DNA of 45,151 nt, taken from Verrucomicrobiota bacterium (GTDB lineage Bacteria > Verrucomicrobiota > Verrucomicrobiia > Chthoniobacterales > UBA10450). The position numbers and the translations under genes were made by a program. The notes beneath the pieces were generated by a model. The model searched no databases. It saw only the letters and a list, made by a program, of their open reading frames with translations, and had not been told where the DNA came from. The stretch is taken from contig QHQO01000021.1 of the NCBI GenBank assembly GCA_003221195.1, positions 1-45,151 on the forward strand. The letters are read 5' to 3'. Shown here in pieces: positions 8,558-17,315 of this stretch. Within the stretch, counting starts at the first letter, position 1, and every line of letters starts with the position of its first letter.

Positions 8558-9028
8558 ATGAAAACAAGCAGCTTACTAGCAGCAATATCCTTGATCGCGG
8601 TCTTAGCCACCTCTGCGGTGGCAAGCGAGCAGGTACCCTTCAGAGGGTCTCTGGCGGCGGTCCAAAGTGGCGAGGTGATAGGCGGGTTCTTGATCGTAGA
8701 GGGGAGCGGGACGGGAAGAGCTACGGAGCTTGGCCGATTTACCGTGACCTTTCACGAGGAGGTCGACCTCAGCACAGGCATCGGCACCGGGACGTTTACC
8801 TTCGTCGCAGCCAACGGAGACACTCTCTCCTCGAGCTTCATCGGCAACGCGACACCGACGCCTGACCCAAATATCCTCCTGCTGGAGGAGGTCGATACTA
8901 TCACCGCGGGACGGGACGGTTCGTTGGCGCGACCGGGACCTTTACCCTCGAACGCGTGTTAAACCTGAGCAGCGGCGTTTCCACCGGCTCGTTTTCGTGG
9001 GACAATATTGAACCGCGGAAAGCGCTAA
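8558..9028 (+). pseudogene. Secreted beta-rich protein, copy 1, frameshifted
   Basis: It has a signal peptide (MKTSSLLAAISLIAVLATSAVAS) followed by a beta-rich domain very like copy 2 (SEQVPFRGSLAAV, TELGRFTVTFH, ATPTPDPN). As read it stops at 8962 after 134 residues. One base is missing near 8910 (ggacggga where copy 2 has an extra base), so ITAGTGRF is lost. One base is extra near 8992-8996. Correcting both restores the copy 2 ending with a stop at 9026-9028. The function is unknown; the family is small, extracytoplasmic and rich in Gly, Thr and Val. Candidate site B lies upstream. Confidence 0.7.
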
Positions 9029-9081
9029 CGGTTTGGTTTGGCTCTGTCAACGCAGCAACAATCCACAGAAAAAATAAACAG

Positions 9082-9552
9082 ATGAAAAAAACAAATCTAG
9101 TAGCGGTAATATCCCTGATCGCGGTCTTCGCCAGCCTCGCGCTGGCAAGCGAGCAGGTACCCTTCAGAGGATCCTTGGCGGCAGTCGAAACTGACGTAGT
9201 ACAAGGTGGCACCTTGATCGTAGACGGGAGCGGCGTGGGAAATGCCACGGAGCTTGGACGATTTGCCATGACCTTCCACGTCGAGGTTGACCTCGGCACT
9301 CTCATCGGAGTCGGAACGGCTACCTTCGTCGCGGCCAACACAGATAGTCTTTTCACGAGCTTCACCGGCCACGCAACACCTACGCCTGATCCAAATGTCT
9401 TTACGCTTGAGGAGGTCGAGACTATTACGGGCGGAACTGGGCGGTTCGCCGGCGTGACGGGGAGTTTCACGCTGGAACGAGTGGTTAACCTCGTTACAGG
9501 CGTTTCCTCCGGGTCCTTTAATGGGACAATATTGAATCCCGGGAGACGCTAG
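9082..9552 (+). CDS. Secreted beta-rich protein, copy 2 (intact tandem paralogue)
   Basis: A 156-residue exported protein. The signal peptide is MKKTNLVAVISLIAVFASLALAS and the mature part starts SEQVPFRGSLAAVE. Repeated short beta segments end with ITGGTGRFAGVTGSFTLER and GVSSGSFNGTI, typical of a small barrel or jelly-roll fold. The frame is open further upstream to 8956, but that part is the out-of-frame tail of copy 1; ATG 9082 with its signal peptide is the real start. It has no promoter-like site of its own and probably depends on transcription through copy 1. The role is unknown, perhaps an envelope stress product. Confidence 0.8.
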   Translation: MKKTNLVAVISLIAVFASLALASEQVPFRGSLAAVETDVVQGGTLIVDGSGVGNATELGRFAMTFHVEVDLGTLIGVGTATFVAANTDSLFTSFTGHATPTPDPNVFTLEEVETITGGTGRFAGVTGSFTLERVVNLVTGVSSGSFNGTILNPGRR

Positions 9553-9626
9553 CGGTTTGCGTTTAGTTTTACGAGGACTGCGATAGTTAATCAGACTTCC
9601 GACAATACGCCAAAATTGAAGGATAT

Positions 9627-9668
9627 GATCGCCGCACTGGTCGCAATCGGTGCGGCGGTCTTCCTTTA
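9627..9668 (+). terminator. Probable Rho-independent terminator after the signalling locus
   Basis: An 11-bp stem (gatcgccgcac at 9627-9637 with gtgcggcggtc at 9650-9660, one G-U pair) encloses a 12-nt loop and is followed by ttccttt. It lies 75 bp after copy 2 and before the convergent nitrilase gene. Confidence 0.6.
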
Positions 9669-9800
9669 ACTTTCTTACACCTAAGTCGGCGCGCCACATC
9701 CTCGCCAGATCCCATGATGTTTTGGAGATTACTGAAAAGCTGCGGCCTGCTTTTACTTACAATCTAGATCAAGGCTGACTACCAGAATTTCGTGTTTCTT

Positions 9801-10589
9801 CTAATTGTATAAATCCTGTCGGCGATGAGCGAGCGACTCTACTCGGCTCCGGACTGAGAGCACGAGGTCTTCAGACACATCGGCCTGAATCAGTTCTTCG
9901 CGGTCCGCCGAGGCGGATGCAACCATGACTCCGCGAGGATCAATGATTGCTGAGCTGCCGCAAAACCATAAGTCGTCATCCTTGCCGACGCGGTTCGATG
10001 CGATCACATAACTCTGGTTTTCAATCGCGCGCGCGAGGGCAAGCGTTCTGAAATGTTCAATGCGCGGGAACGGCCACGCGGAAGAAACGATAAGAGCCCC
10101 CACATTCTGCTCAACGACCAACTTCCGATACATCTCCGGAAACCGGAGATCGTAGCAGATACTGAAGCCAAACCGCAGATCGCCAACGGCAAAACTTGCG
10201 AAAGCGTCGCCTGAAGCAAAACACTTTTGTTCTTCAACGGGTGCAACCGCATACAGATGCGTCTTGCGATATTTCGCAGCGATTTTGCCGTGTTGATCAA
10301 CAAGAACCAGGGAATTGTAAATTGAAGCGCCATCGCGCTCTGATACGCCGCACACGATGGCAATGGAAAGGTTCGCGGCGATTTCCTGAAGTTCAGGGAT
10401 GAAACCACTCGTCCAGGAATTAGCATGAGCTTGTATTACGGGCATCGAGTAGCCCGTATCGCTCATTTCCGGAAAAACAATCAGCTCCACGCCAGCGTCT
10501 CTGCCGCGACGACAAAAGTCGCGAACCTTGAGCAGATTGGCTTTTGGATCGCCGAGCGAACAACAAATCTGAGCGGCCGCAACCTTCAT
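9801..10589 (-). CDS. Carbon-nitrogen hydrolase (nitrilase superfamily)
   Basis: A cytoplasmic amidohydrolase of 262 residues that would cleave an amide or nitrile C-N bond. The Glu-Lys-Cys triad is visible: Glu in FPEMSDTGYS, Lys in YRKTHLY, Cys in FSICYDLRFPEMYR. The pattern is close to omega-amidase/Nit-type members, but the substrate cannot be fixed. The ORF could start 12 residues earlier; ATG 10587-10589 (MKVAAAQI) matches the family N-terminus. It is convergent with the secreted-protein genes and reads away from batE across a 133-bp gap in which I see no gene. Confidence 0.88.
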   Translation of the reverse strand: MKVAAAQICCSLGDPKANLLKVRDFCRRGRDAGVELIVFPEMSDTGYSMPVIQAHANSWTSGFIPELQEIAANLSIAIVCGVSERDGASIYNSLVLVDQHGKIAAKYRKTHLYAVAPVEEQKCFASGDAFASFAVGDLRFGFSICYDLRFPEMYRKLVVEQNVGALIVSSAWPFPRIEHFRTLALARAIENQSYVIASNRVGKDDDLWFCGSSAIIDPRGVMVASASADREELIQADVSEDLVLSVRSRVESLAHRRQDLYN

Positions 10590-10722
10590 ATGAATCCGCC
10601 CACTAAATACGCAAAAGGACGCCAAATCTCATATACGACCATTCAGCGCCTGTTTTCCCTCGGTCCGTTTTGCGTTTTCGAGGGCTAAGCACATTAGAAA
10701 CATAAGAACCGCGGGAAAACAG

Positions 10723-11466
10723 TTACAAACGCACCTGCTGCGCGTCTTTAGCTGGAATCCAACCGCGCAGGTTATTCGGTAACCCTGCATAGATCCAATC
10801 CCCACGGGTGCTCAAGATTTTGACTTCACTGCCAGATGGCAACGCCAGGATGCTGTTCGCAGTATCCGCAGTTGCAAGACGCGCTTGGACGTTCTTGCCC
10901 GTTACTATGGCCAGGGCGCTTCCATTGCTCCCGCGTTCGAGTGTATACACAGCGTAGATCGCCACGGCGCTGACCAGCAGGCAAAATATTAACGAGGCGA
11001 TCAATGTGGCCGATCTGCGACGCGCAAAGATCAACATGACCGTCGCAAACATTGCGAGCCAAAAAGCGATAGCCGCTGCGATGCTGTACTGATCAACACT
11101 GGCAAATTGGAAATAACGTTCCGGCCAGCTTTGCTGTAGCTCAAGCGCGTGCGCCTCGTCACGCGCGATCTGCAAGTTGGCTATGGCTTCAGGGTGATGT
11201 CGCTCCAAGGCAAGCGCGCGTTCGTAGTTTAAAACAGCCTGCCCAAAGTCGCCGACACGAAAATAGGCATTGCCAAGATCGTAAAATAGATTTGCGCTCC
11301 ATTGCCCCGCACGAGCGAGTGCCTCGTACCCAGAGATCGCTTCTTTGAAGTGTCCTTGCGCATAATCCTGGTTTGCTTTTGTGAAGTCGCCTTCTGCTTG
11401 CCCAAACGAAGATACTGTCGATACGGCGCCGCAAAGAATTGCAATAAAACAGGCGGACAGTTTCAT
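10723..11466 (-). CDS. batE: BatE-like TPR/SH3 protein
   Basis: A 247-residue envelope protein: signal peptide (MKLSACFIAILCGAVSTVSS), TPRs (NLFYDLGNAYFRVGDFGQAV, NYERALALERHHPEAI), two membrane helices (around residues 130-180) and a C-terminal bacterial SH3 domain (GKNVQARLATADTANS, GDWIYAGLPNNLRGWIP). BatE closes the Bat operon in Bacteroides and Leptospira-type loci, where it is linked to aerotolerance and envelope integrity. Its ATG overlaps the end of batD by 4 bp, so translation is probably coupled. Confidence 0.85.
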   Translation of the reverse strand: MKLSACFIAILCGAVSTVSSFGQAEGDFTKANQDYAQGHFKEAISGYEALARAGQWSANLFYDLGNAYFRVGDFGQAVLNYERALALERHHPEAIANLQIARDEAHALELQQSWPERYFQFASVDQYSIAAAIAFWLAMFATVMLIFARRRSATLIASLIFCLLVSAVAIYAVYTLERGSNGSALAIVTGKNVQARLATADTANSILALPSGSEVKILSTRGDWIYAGLPNNLRGWIPAKDAQQVRL

Positions 11467-13337
11467 CTTAAATTCTCAATCAACTCCAGCACTTCTCGCC
11501 GGCTTTCAGGAGAAACTTTTCCGGGACCGTTATGCGCTCCGCTGTATTGCCATTCGTCGCTTTGCTCGAACAATCGGCGGAGCCGGTCACGTGAATCGCT
11601 ATTAAGTTTGAAAGTGTCTGCCGCAGTCTCGACATCCACTATGTTTGGATCGATGCGGCGATTGCCTGACGCCAGAGCGGCTTTTAAGCGAACGACTCTG
11701 GATGCTTCGGCATAATATTCTCGGGGTGACACATCGTTGCGATGTAGCTTGTGCATCAGATCAGTCGTTTCATGTCGCAGCGCAGCGACACGTTGCGCCT
11801 CACGATTATCAATTCTTGTCCGGCGAATTTTCCAACCTGCAAATCCAACTAACGCGAGCAACGGAATCAATTGTGCAGCCCAGAAAACTCTTTGTGTGTA
11901 AATCGGCGCAAACGATTCCGCTGTCCGGGGCCGTTCGGTCAACTGATAAAGAATATCCTGCTGCTTGGTTGCAGTCGGGACGGGCGGACGTGCTGTCCCC
12001 GTCGGCGGAGTCGGTGCCGCCGACTGGGCCGCACCCGCGTTTTGCGCAACCGCCGCGCCTCCCTGCACATTGAGCGGAATCGGCTCGCTGTGCAGTGTCA
12101 CATATTGTTGCTTCACCGGGTCAAAGTAAGAGAACGCGAGCAGCGGTAGCCCCTGCTTTTTCTCGTTGGGTGAAAGCACCATCTCAAAAGTTTTGGTGCC
12201 ACTGAGACCGACCTCATCGTCCTGCTTGAACTTGGACGATGGCGGATATTTGTGCCAACCGCGCTCGTCTTCAATGACTGGCGCATTGACGCGGTCAAAA
12301 TTTCCGCGGCCAGAAAGTGTAGATGTGACGGTGATGGGATCACCTACCTGCAGGCTCTTTGGGTTCGCGTCCGTCGCCATTGTGAAATTTCCAATTGCAC
12401 CCGAAAAGCTGGGGGGCGCATTTTTTGGCAATGGCTTTACTTCGAGTGCCACAGGTTCACTCTTGATCTCTACTTCGCGGCGCTCCCCAAGTTGACTGAA
12501 CGGATTCGAGAAGAATGGATCGGAGAATGGGTCATCTTGATCGAACAGGTCGAAAGGCGAACGCGGACGTGAGCGTGGCGCGCTCTGCCTGCGAGGAACG
12601 ACAACTTGCGCCTTCGCTTTCACCGGCCCGATTTCAAATCTTCCCGCGCGCGCCGCGGCGATTGCAGTTTTAAACGTCACCACCTCATAAGGTCTCCCAC
12701 TGATCGTTTCAGTATTTTCCCCGGACTGCTGCAACTTCTGCGCGGTAAATCCTTGACCAGTGATTTCCGGCGGTTCGACGAGTCGCGGGCGAACGCGCGG
12801 ATCAAATCCCATTCGGACCTGAACCGGAACGATCTCACCCACGTACGCAGTCTTGCTTGGTACGATCAACTCCGCGAAAACCAGGCTGCTTGCGCTGGCT
12901 GCCGCTGCGTCACGGCCGGGCCGGGTGCCAGACGAACGACCGGGCGAATCCGCGACGTTTAATGTCAGCGCCGGTGTACGCAGCGAATTGTTTCCGACGC
13001 GAATGGTTTGAGGCGGGATGGTGAATCTTCCCGCTCTCAACGGCATTACAGTATAATCATATATCACACTGGAGGTTAAGTTGAGATTGTTCATCTCGAT
13101 GCGTTGTGACGTTCCCGTTCGCCGGATCTCGAGACCGTCCACCATGATATTCTCCGGCGCGTCCGCGCCACGTGCTCCGGCAACTCGAATTTCCAAATGC
13201 ACCGTTTCGCCCACTGCGGCTTCCGAACTATTCAAAACCGCTGTCACGCTCGGCGAATCAGCGTACGCAAGCTGCGCGCTCGCGAAAACACCCAGGACAG
13301 CAAATAACCTCCGACAGTGCGTGCGCATTTCTATCAA
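11463..13337 (-). CDS. batD: BatD-like protein
   Basis: A 624-residue exported protein. The signal peptide is visible in RRLFAVLGVFASAQLAYA, followed by several Ig-like beta domains (AVGETVHLEIRVAGARG; VGEIVPVQVRMGF; LQVGDPITVTSTLSGRGNF), a Pro/Ala-rich linker, one membrane helix (FWAAQLIPLLALVGFAGWKI) and a cytoplasmic helical tail. That is the BatD layout. ATG 13328 (MRTHCRRL) is an alternative start three codons in. It lies 25 bp after batB and overlaps batE by 4 bp. The role is in the Bat oxygen-tolerance complex; the mechanism is unknown. Confidence 0.88.
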   Translation of the reverse strand: MIEMRTHCRRLFAVLGVFASAQLAYADSPSVTAVLNSSEAAVGETVHLEIRVAGARGADAPENIMVDGLEIRRTGTSQRIEMNNLNLTSSVIYDYTVMPLRAGRFTIPPQTIRVGNNSLRTPALTLNVADSPGRSSGTRPGRDAAAASASSLVFAELIVPSKTAYVGEIVPVQVRMGFDPRVRPRLVEPPEITGQGFTAQKLQQSGENTETISGRPYEVVTFKTAIAAARAGRFEIGPVKAKAQVVVPRRQSAPRSRPRSPFDLFDQDDPFSDPFFSNPFSQLGERREVEIKSEPVALEVKPLPKNAPPSFSGAIGNFTMATDANPKSLQVGDPITVTSTLSGRGNFDRVNAPVIEDERGWHKYPPSSKFKQDDEVGLSGTKTFEMVLSPNEKKQGLPLLAFSYFDPVKQQYVTLHSEPIPLNVQGGAAVAQNAGAAQSAAPTPPTGTARPPVPTATKQQDILYQLTERPRTAESFAPIYTQRVFWAAQLIPLLALVGFAGWKIRRTRIDNREAQRVAALRHETTDLMHKLHRNDVSPREYYAEASRVVRLKAALASGNRRIDPNIVDVETAADTFKLNSDSRDRLRRLFEQSDEWQYSGAHNGPGKVSPESRREVLELIENLR

Positions 13338-13362
13338 TTATCAACCATCAATTCCCGCGGCT

Positions 13363-15591
13363 TTACCAGTCCTTATAGACATGGCGCGTTGCTCTGCGTT
13401 CATCAAGTTGAACCCGCGCCTCCTCGTCTTTCATCGATTCCAGAAGCGCCTCGGCCTGGCGTTCGCTCATCTGGCCCTCCTTCTCCGCTTCAGCTTCAGC
13501 TTCGGCCACCTGCGCGTTCTGATCAGGCGGCTTCTGTGATTTCTCTTCGCCGGCTCCCTTCACTTCACCCGCAAGTTTCTTGGATTCTCCAGGAGTCGCG
13601 GAAGGCGTCGTGTTTTCCCCTTCACCCTCTCCTGGGGATGGTGAGGGGGTTTCATTTTCTCCTTCGCCCGGGCTCGGCGATTCTTCACCTTGTCGTTCTC
13701 CTGGCGAGGGTGAGGGTTGTTGACCTTGTTGCTTGTCGGCGCCCGGCGAAGGAGAAGGAGTCTCCCCAGGCTGCTGCTGTTTTTTTTGCGGTTCGTTCTT
13801 CGCCTGAGCTTGGTCGTTTTTTTCCTGTTGCTGATCTTTCTGATTTCCAGACTTGCCTTGTGATTGCTGATCTTGGGGCTGCTGCTGGTCTTTCTGTTGC
13901 TCCTCGCCCTGACCTTGTTGTTGCTGTTGATTCTGTTGTTGCTGTTTTTGTTGTTCTTGCTGTTTTTGCTGCTGGTTCTGCTTCTGATCCTGCTTGTTCT
14001 GTTTGTCCTGTTTATTCTTTTCGTTCTTCTGCTGCGGCGACGGGGAAGGGGAGGGCTGTTCTTGTTTTTTATTTTTCAGTTCTTCGATCTTCCGCTTCAC
14101 GTAATCGTAATTGTCCTTCGCTTCCTTGTTTTGCGGGTCGAGCTTGAGCGTTTGCTCATAATGATCGAGCGCATTTGTCCAGTCGCTGAGCTTTTTATCA
14201 TCGCCCTTTTGCGCTTCGCCACGCTGATAAAGTGTGTTCCCAAGGTTATAATGGCCTTTGCTTTGCAAAGCGGTATCCCGGGAAAGCAATGCTTGGCTAA
14301 ATGATTCCAGCGCCTTACTGTAATCCTTCAGTTTGTAAGCAGCTGCACCTGAGTCGAACTGTAGCTTGTCCTCTGCGCGCGATTGCGGATGGGATTTTAA
14401 CGCGTTCTGAAATTGGCTGTAGGCGTCTTCGAATTTTCCGCCGCGATACGCGTCGAGACCCGGCGCGGTAGCGAAGGCAGGTGAAAACAGGAACATCACG
14501 AGAAGTGCGGTGGCAGCTGCGGCCCCGGCAGGCGCGTTGGCAACGCCACGCGCAGCCTTGCGAGCAGGCGCGACAGCATAAGCTCTTTGTCGCGCCCGTT
14601 TTCGTTCGGGAATCAGGATCGACAGTGCGAGAGCGATTAACGCTGCGCCGAGCGGCCATTCGTAACGTTCAATCGGTCGACGCGACAAACGCACATCCAT
14701 TTCGGCAGCCTGCATTTTTGCCAGGCCCTCATTCTGAATTTGCTGCATCGTGCGAGGTCCGTTTTCCAAGTGAAGATAAAAACCCCCGGTAGTCTGAGCG
14801 ATTTCGCGCAAACGTTTATCATCCAGCTTCGATTTAACGACTTGACCGGAAGAATCTTTGACGAAGCTGGTTTGACCATCGTCGCCGGTCACCGGAATGA
14901 GTGAGCCCTGTGGTGTTCCGACGCCTACCGTGAAAATCCGCACACCGGCGTCGACCGCTTGCTTCGCGGTTTTCATGGCATCCCCACTTAATTCTTCGCC
15001 GTCGGTGAAGATGACCAGAGCGCGATTTCCCATGGCGCTTTTACCGAAACTCTGCGTGGCGAGAGTAATCGCGCTGGAGATATTGGTGCCGCCTTCGGGA
15101 ATCGTCTTGGTATCCAGATCGTTCACGGCCTCAACTACCGCGTCGTAGTCAATAGTCAGAGGCGCCTGTAAAAACGCGCGTCCTGCAAAAGCAATCAGAC
15201 CAACACGATCGCCCTGCAACTGAGTGATCAAGTCCTGGATCGCCAGCTTGACGCGATCGAGTCGGGCCGGCTGGACGTCATTGGAAAGCATGCTGCGCGA
15301 TGTATCCACGGCAATCAACAAGTCGAGACCCTTGCGTTTCACGTCTTCAAACGTGTAACCCCAGCGTGGCTGCGCCAGACTGACAATGGCCAAAGCAAGG
15401 CCGAGCAATTGCAACGCAAATCTTAATATCCGACGGGGACGATTCATCGTTCCAGCGAGTTGGGGCAGCAGTCGCGCCGAAACGAATTCCTGCAATCGTT
15501 TGAGCCCGCGCTGTTCCGAACTAACGAACAACGCAATCAGAAGTGGGATCACAAGCAATCCCCAAAGCCATTGTGGAACGCCGAAGCTCAT
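13363..15591 (-). CDS. batB: BatB-BatC fusion: von Willebrand factor A domain plus TPR and charged tail
   Basis: With ATG 15589-15591 (MSFGVPQWLWGL) the protein has 742 residues. It carries an N-terminal membrane helix pair, a vWA domain with MIDAS residues (AVDTSRSM; TNISS; FTDGEE), a third helix near residue 310, a second hydrophobic segment near 370, TPRs (YRGGKFEDAYSQFQNALKSH; KGHYNLGNTLYQRGEAQKG; NALDHYEQTLKLDPQNKEA), then about 230 residues of Gln/Lys and Pro-Ser-Pro-Gly-Glu low complexity. BatB and BatC are separate in many genomes; here they are one chain. The ORF extends 29 residues upstream, but that part is a microrepeat hairpin, so the later ATG is preferred. Confidence 0.88.
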   Translation of the reverse strand: MSFGVPQWLWGLLVIPLLIALFVSSEQRGLKRLQEFVSARLLPQLAGTMNRPRRILRFALQLLGLALAIVSLAQPRWGYTFEDVKRKGLDLLIAVDTSRSMLSNDVQPARLDRVKLAIQDLITQLQGDRVGLIAFAGRAFLQAPLTIDYDAVVEAVNDLDTKTIPEGGTNISSAITLATQSFGKSAMGNRALVIFTDGEELSGDAMKTAKQAVDAGVRIFTVGVGTPQGSLIPVTGDDGQTSFVKDSSGQVVKSKLDDKRLREIAQTTGGFYLHLENGPRTMQQIQNEGLAKMQAAEMDVRLSRRPIERYEWPLGAALIALALSILIPERKRARQRAYAVAPARKAARGVANAPAGAAAATALLVMFLFSPAFATAPGLDAYRGGKFEDAYSQFQNALKSHPQSRAEDKLQFDSGAAAYKLKDYSKALESFSQALLSRDTALQSKGHYNLGNTLYQRGEAQKGDDKKLSDWTNALDHYEQTLKLDPQNKEAKDNYDYVKRKIEELKNKKQEQPSPSPSPQQKNEKNKQDKQNKQDQKQNQQQKQQEQQKQQQQNQQQQQGQGEEQQKDQQQPQDQQSQGKSGNQKDQQQEKNDQAQAKNEPQKKQQQPGETPSPSPGADKQQGQQPSPSPGERQGEESPSPGEGENETPSPSPGEGEGENTTPSATPGESKKLAGEVKGAGEEKSQKPPDQNAQVAEAEAEAEKEGQMSERQAEALLESMKDEEARVQLDERRATRHVYKDW

Positions 15592-15600
15592 AGCGGAAAT

Positions 15601-15662
15601 GATGCTCGATACTCGATACTGGATGCTAGATGTACGCATCGAGAATCCAGCATCCAGTATCC
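15601..15662. repeat. Hairpin microrepeat between batA and batB
   Basis: An 18-bp inverted repeat with two mismatches: cgatactggatgctagat at 15614-15631 and its near complement at 15645-15662, with a 13-nt loop. It is preceded by tandem 'gatactc' units. It fills most of the 109-bp batA-batB gap and could act as an mRNA stabiliser or attenuator. Similar 'gatactggatgct' units occur in related genomes, by memory only. Confidence 0.7.
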
Positions 15663-15700
15663 AGCGTCGTGCTGCCACGCGGTAAAATCTGATTTCAAAT

Positions 15701-16747
15701 TCACGGCAATTTTTTCCAGATGGTTTGCGACAATAAAATCTGCGCCAGCAACAGCCCGCAGCCGCTCATCAGACACAGCGGAAATAAGTCGCGGTATTGT
15801 TGATATTTTTTCACGCTAACCGTCGATTTTTCCAGCTTATCTATGTCGTTATAAATTTGTTCCAACGATTGTGTATCGGTCGCGCGGAAGAACTTGCCGT
15901 CGGCAATTTTAGCCACTTCTCTTAGACCGGCCTCGTTAAATTCCACGCGCTGGTTTTCATAGAGAATGTTACCTAATGCATCTGTTAACGGTCCTTTGGG
16001 AGTGAATATTGGGGCGGGGGCGATCCCGTTGATTCCGGCGCCGATTGCATAGAGGTGGATCTTTAACGCTTTGACTGCTTCCGCCGCAGTATTTGGTGGA
16101 ATTTTACCAGCATTATTTTCTCCATCGGTTAACAGAACGAGCACGCGACTTTTTGAACGTTTGTCATTTAACCGATTAGCTGCTGCTGCCACGGCCGATC
16201 CAATGGCAGTGCCATCCTCGACCAGTCCGATCCGCACTCGATCCAGATTTTGAAGTAGCCAATCGTGATCCAGTGTCATTGGGCTTACGACGTACGGACG
16301 ACCTGCGAATGCGATGATCCCGATTCGATCATTTGGCCGGCCTTCGATAAATTTACGTGTGACTTCGCGAATCGCATCGACACGCGTCGCTTCCTGCCCG
16401 CCGATGGTAAAATCCTTGGTCAGCATCGATCCGGAGACATCTAGCGCGAGAATAATGTCGATCCCACTGGCCTCGATCTGCGTAAGACTCTTGCCGAGTT
16501 GCGGACGCGCCAGCGCGATCACGAAGACAGCAAGCGAAGCCAGAAGCAATGTTCGCAGAATTTTCCCTGCACGGGCGGCGCTTTTTTTTCCGATCGCCCT
16601 AAGGCTTGCTGTGGATGAAAAAGTCAGCGCAGCGGCCGGGCCGCGTTTTCCACGCAAATAGGCGAGCAACGGAACTCCGAGGAGCAACAGGAGCAGCCAC
16701 GGATGCGCGAAGGTCAACGCGCTATTTCCTGTGAACCAATCAAACAT
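15701..16747 (-). CDS. batA: BatA: membrane-anchored von Willebrand factor A protein
   Basis: A 348-residue protein with two N-terminal membrane helices (HPWLLLLLLGVPLLAYL; LRTLLLASLAVFVIALA), a vWA domain with a full MIDAS (LALDVSGSM, DGTAIGSA, LLTDGENNAG) and a C-terminal helix (LCLMSGCGLLLAQILL). The AFAGRPYVVSPMT stretch is typical of BatA. Its ATG is preceded by a near-perfect Shine-Dalgarno (AAAGGAGGT, complement of 16753-16761) that lies inside the upstream gene, which it overlaps by 34 bp. It should form part of a MoxR-dependent envelope complex. Confidence 0.92.
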   Translation of the reverse strand: MFDWFTGNSALTFAHPWLLLLLLGVPLLAYLRGKRGPAAALTFSSTASLRAIGKKSAARAGKILRTLLLASLAVFVIALARPQLGKSLTQIEASGIDIILALDVSGSMLTKDFTIGGQEATRVDAIREVTRKFIEGRPNDRIGIIAFAGRPYVVSPMTLDHDWLLQNLDRVRIGLVEDGTAIGSAVAAAANRLNDKRSKSRVLVLLTDGENNAGKIPPNTAAEAVKALKIHLYAIGAGINGIAPAPIFTPKGPLTDALGNILYENQRVEFNEAGLREVAKIADGKFFRATDTQSLEQIYNDIDKLEKSTVSVKKYQQYRDLFPLCLMSGCGLLLAQILLSQTIWKKLP

Positions 16748-17280
16748 GGTTGACCTCCTTTCACGAAGCGGATCGCTTCCTCAAGTAATAATTCACTATC
16801 TGAAAGTGTTGCCTCGTACCTTGCAAACTTGATTAGGTCGCAGCGGTTCAAGAAATCTTCGAGCAGCGACTTTTCGTCGTCGGAGAATGGCGATGAACCT
16901 CGGAGCCCATTCAGAAACTCGACAGAAGTTTGCCGCGTGACGGGTAATCCGAACTGTTCTGTCACGTAGCGCCTGAGAATGTCCGACACACGGATACTGA
17001 AGCGATATGGATCGATCGCCGTGATCTGCCCTCGTATTTGCTCGAGCAACGCAAGTGCGCGCTCGCGCGGTAGTTGGGGCGGCGTAGGACGCCGAAAAGA
17101 TTTCGCAACAAACCACACGATCAGACCGATCGTCGTGAGCAAGACGAACACTCCCAGAAAAATCAGCCACGGCGAAAGCAACGAATAATCGACCGGCGGC
17201 GTAATATCGTGAAACTCCTCAGCCAACAGTAACGGAATAATGGAGTAGTGGAGTAGCGGAGTAGTGGCAGGCGAATTCAT
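16714..17280 (-). CDS. DUF4381-like membrane protein of the Bat operon
   Basis: A 188-residue protein with one strong membrane helix (SPWLIFLGVFVLLTTIGLIVWFVA) and a cytoplasmic helical domain (ALALLEQIRGQ; FSIRVSDILRRYVTEQFG; TSVEFLNGLRG). This is the small protein usually found between DUF58 and the vWA genes. The first 20 residues (NSPATTPLLHYSIIPLLL) are translated from an 8-bp tandem repeat, so the true start may be lost or replaced; no other ATG lies before the helix. It overlaps batA by 34 bp and starts 35 bp after the DUF58 gene. Confidence 0.75.
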   Translation of the reverse strand: MNSPATTPLLHYSIIPLLLAEEFHDITPPVDYSLLSPWLIFLGVFVLLTTIGLIVWFVAKSFRRPTPPQLPRERALALLEQIRGQITAIDPYRFSIRVSDILRRYVTEQFGLPVTRQTSVEFLNGLRGSSPFSDDEKSLLEDFLNRCDLIKFARYEATLSDSELLLEEAIRFVKGGQPCLIGSQEIAR

Positions 17281-17295
17281 TTCATCACTCCATTA
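17238..17295. repeat. 8-bp tandem repeat with inverted copy at the DUF58 / DUF4381 junction
   Basis: Four 8-bp units (taatggag, tagtggag, tagcggag, tagtggca) run from 17238 to 17269. The first nine bases, taatggagt, are matched in inverse by actccatta at 17287-17295. The repeat supplies the N-terminal codons of the DUF4381-like protein and could fold as a hairpin over its start. Confidence 0.6.
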
Positions 17296-17315
17296 CGCAT
17301 CGCTGCTGCGATCTC

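Noticed and set aside
8956-9081. A longer form of secreted copy 2 that begins at 8956
   Set aside because: Those 42 codons are the frameshifted tail of copy 1; the signal peptide begins at ATG 9082.
13317-14147. Long plus-strand open frames opposite the batB tail (276 and 146 codons)
   Set aside because: They are mirror images of the Gln/Lys and Pro/Ser low-complexity codons, give Leu/Val-only or Arg/Pro-rich products, and have no start context or family motif.
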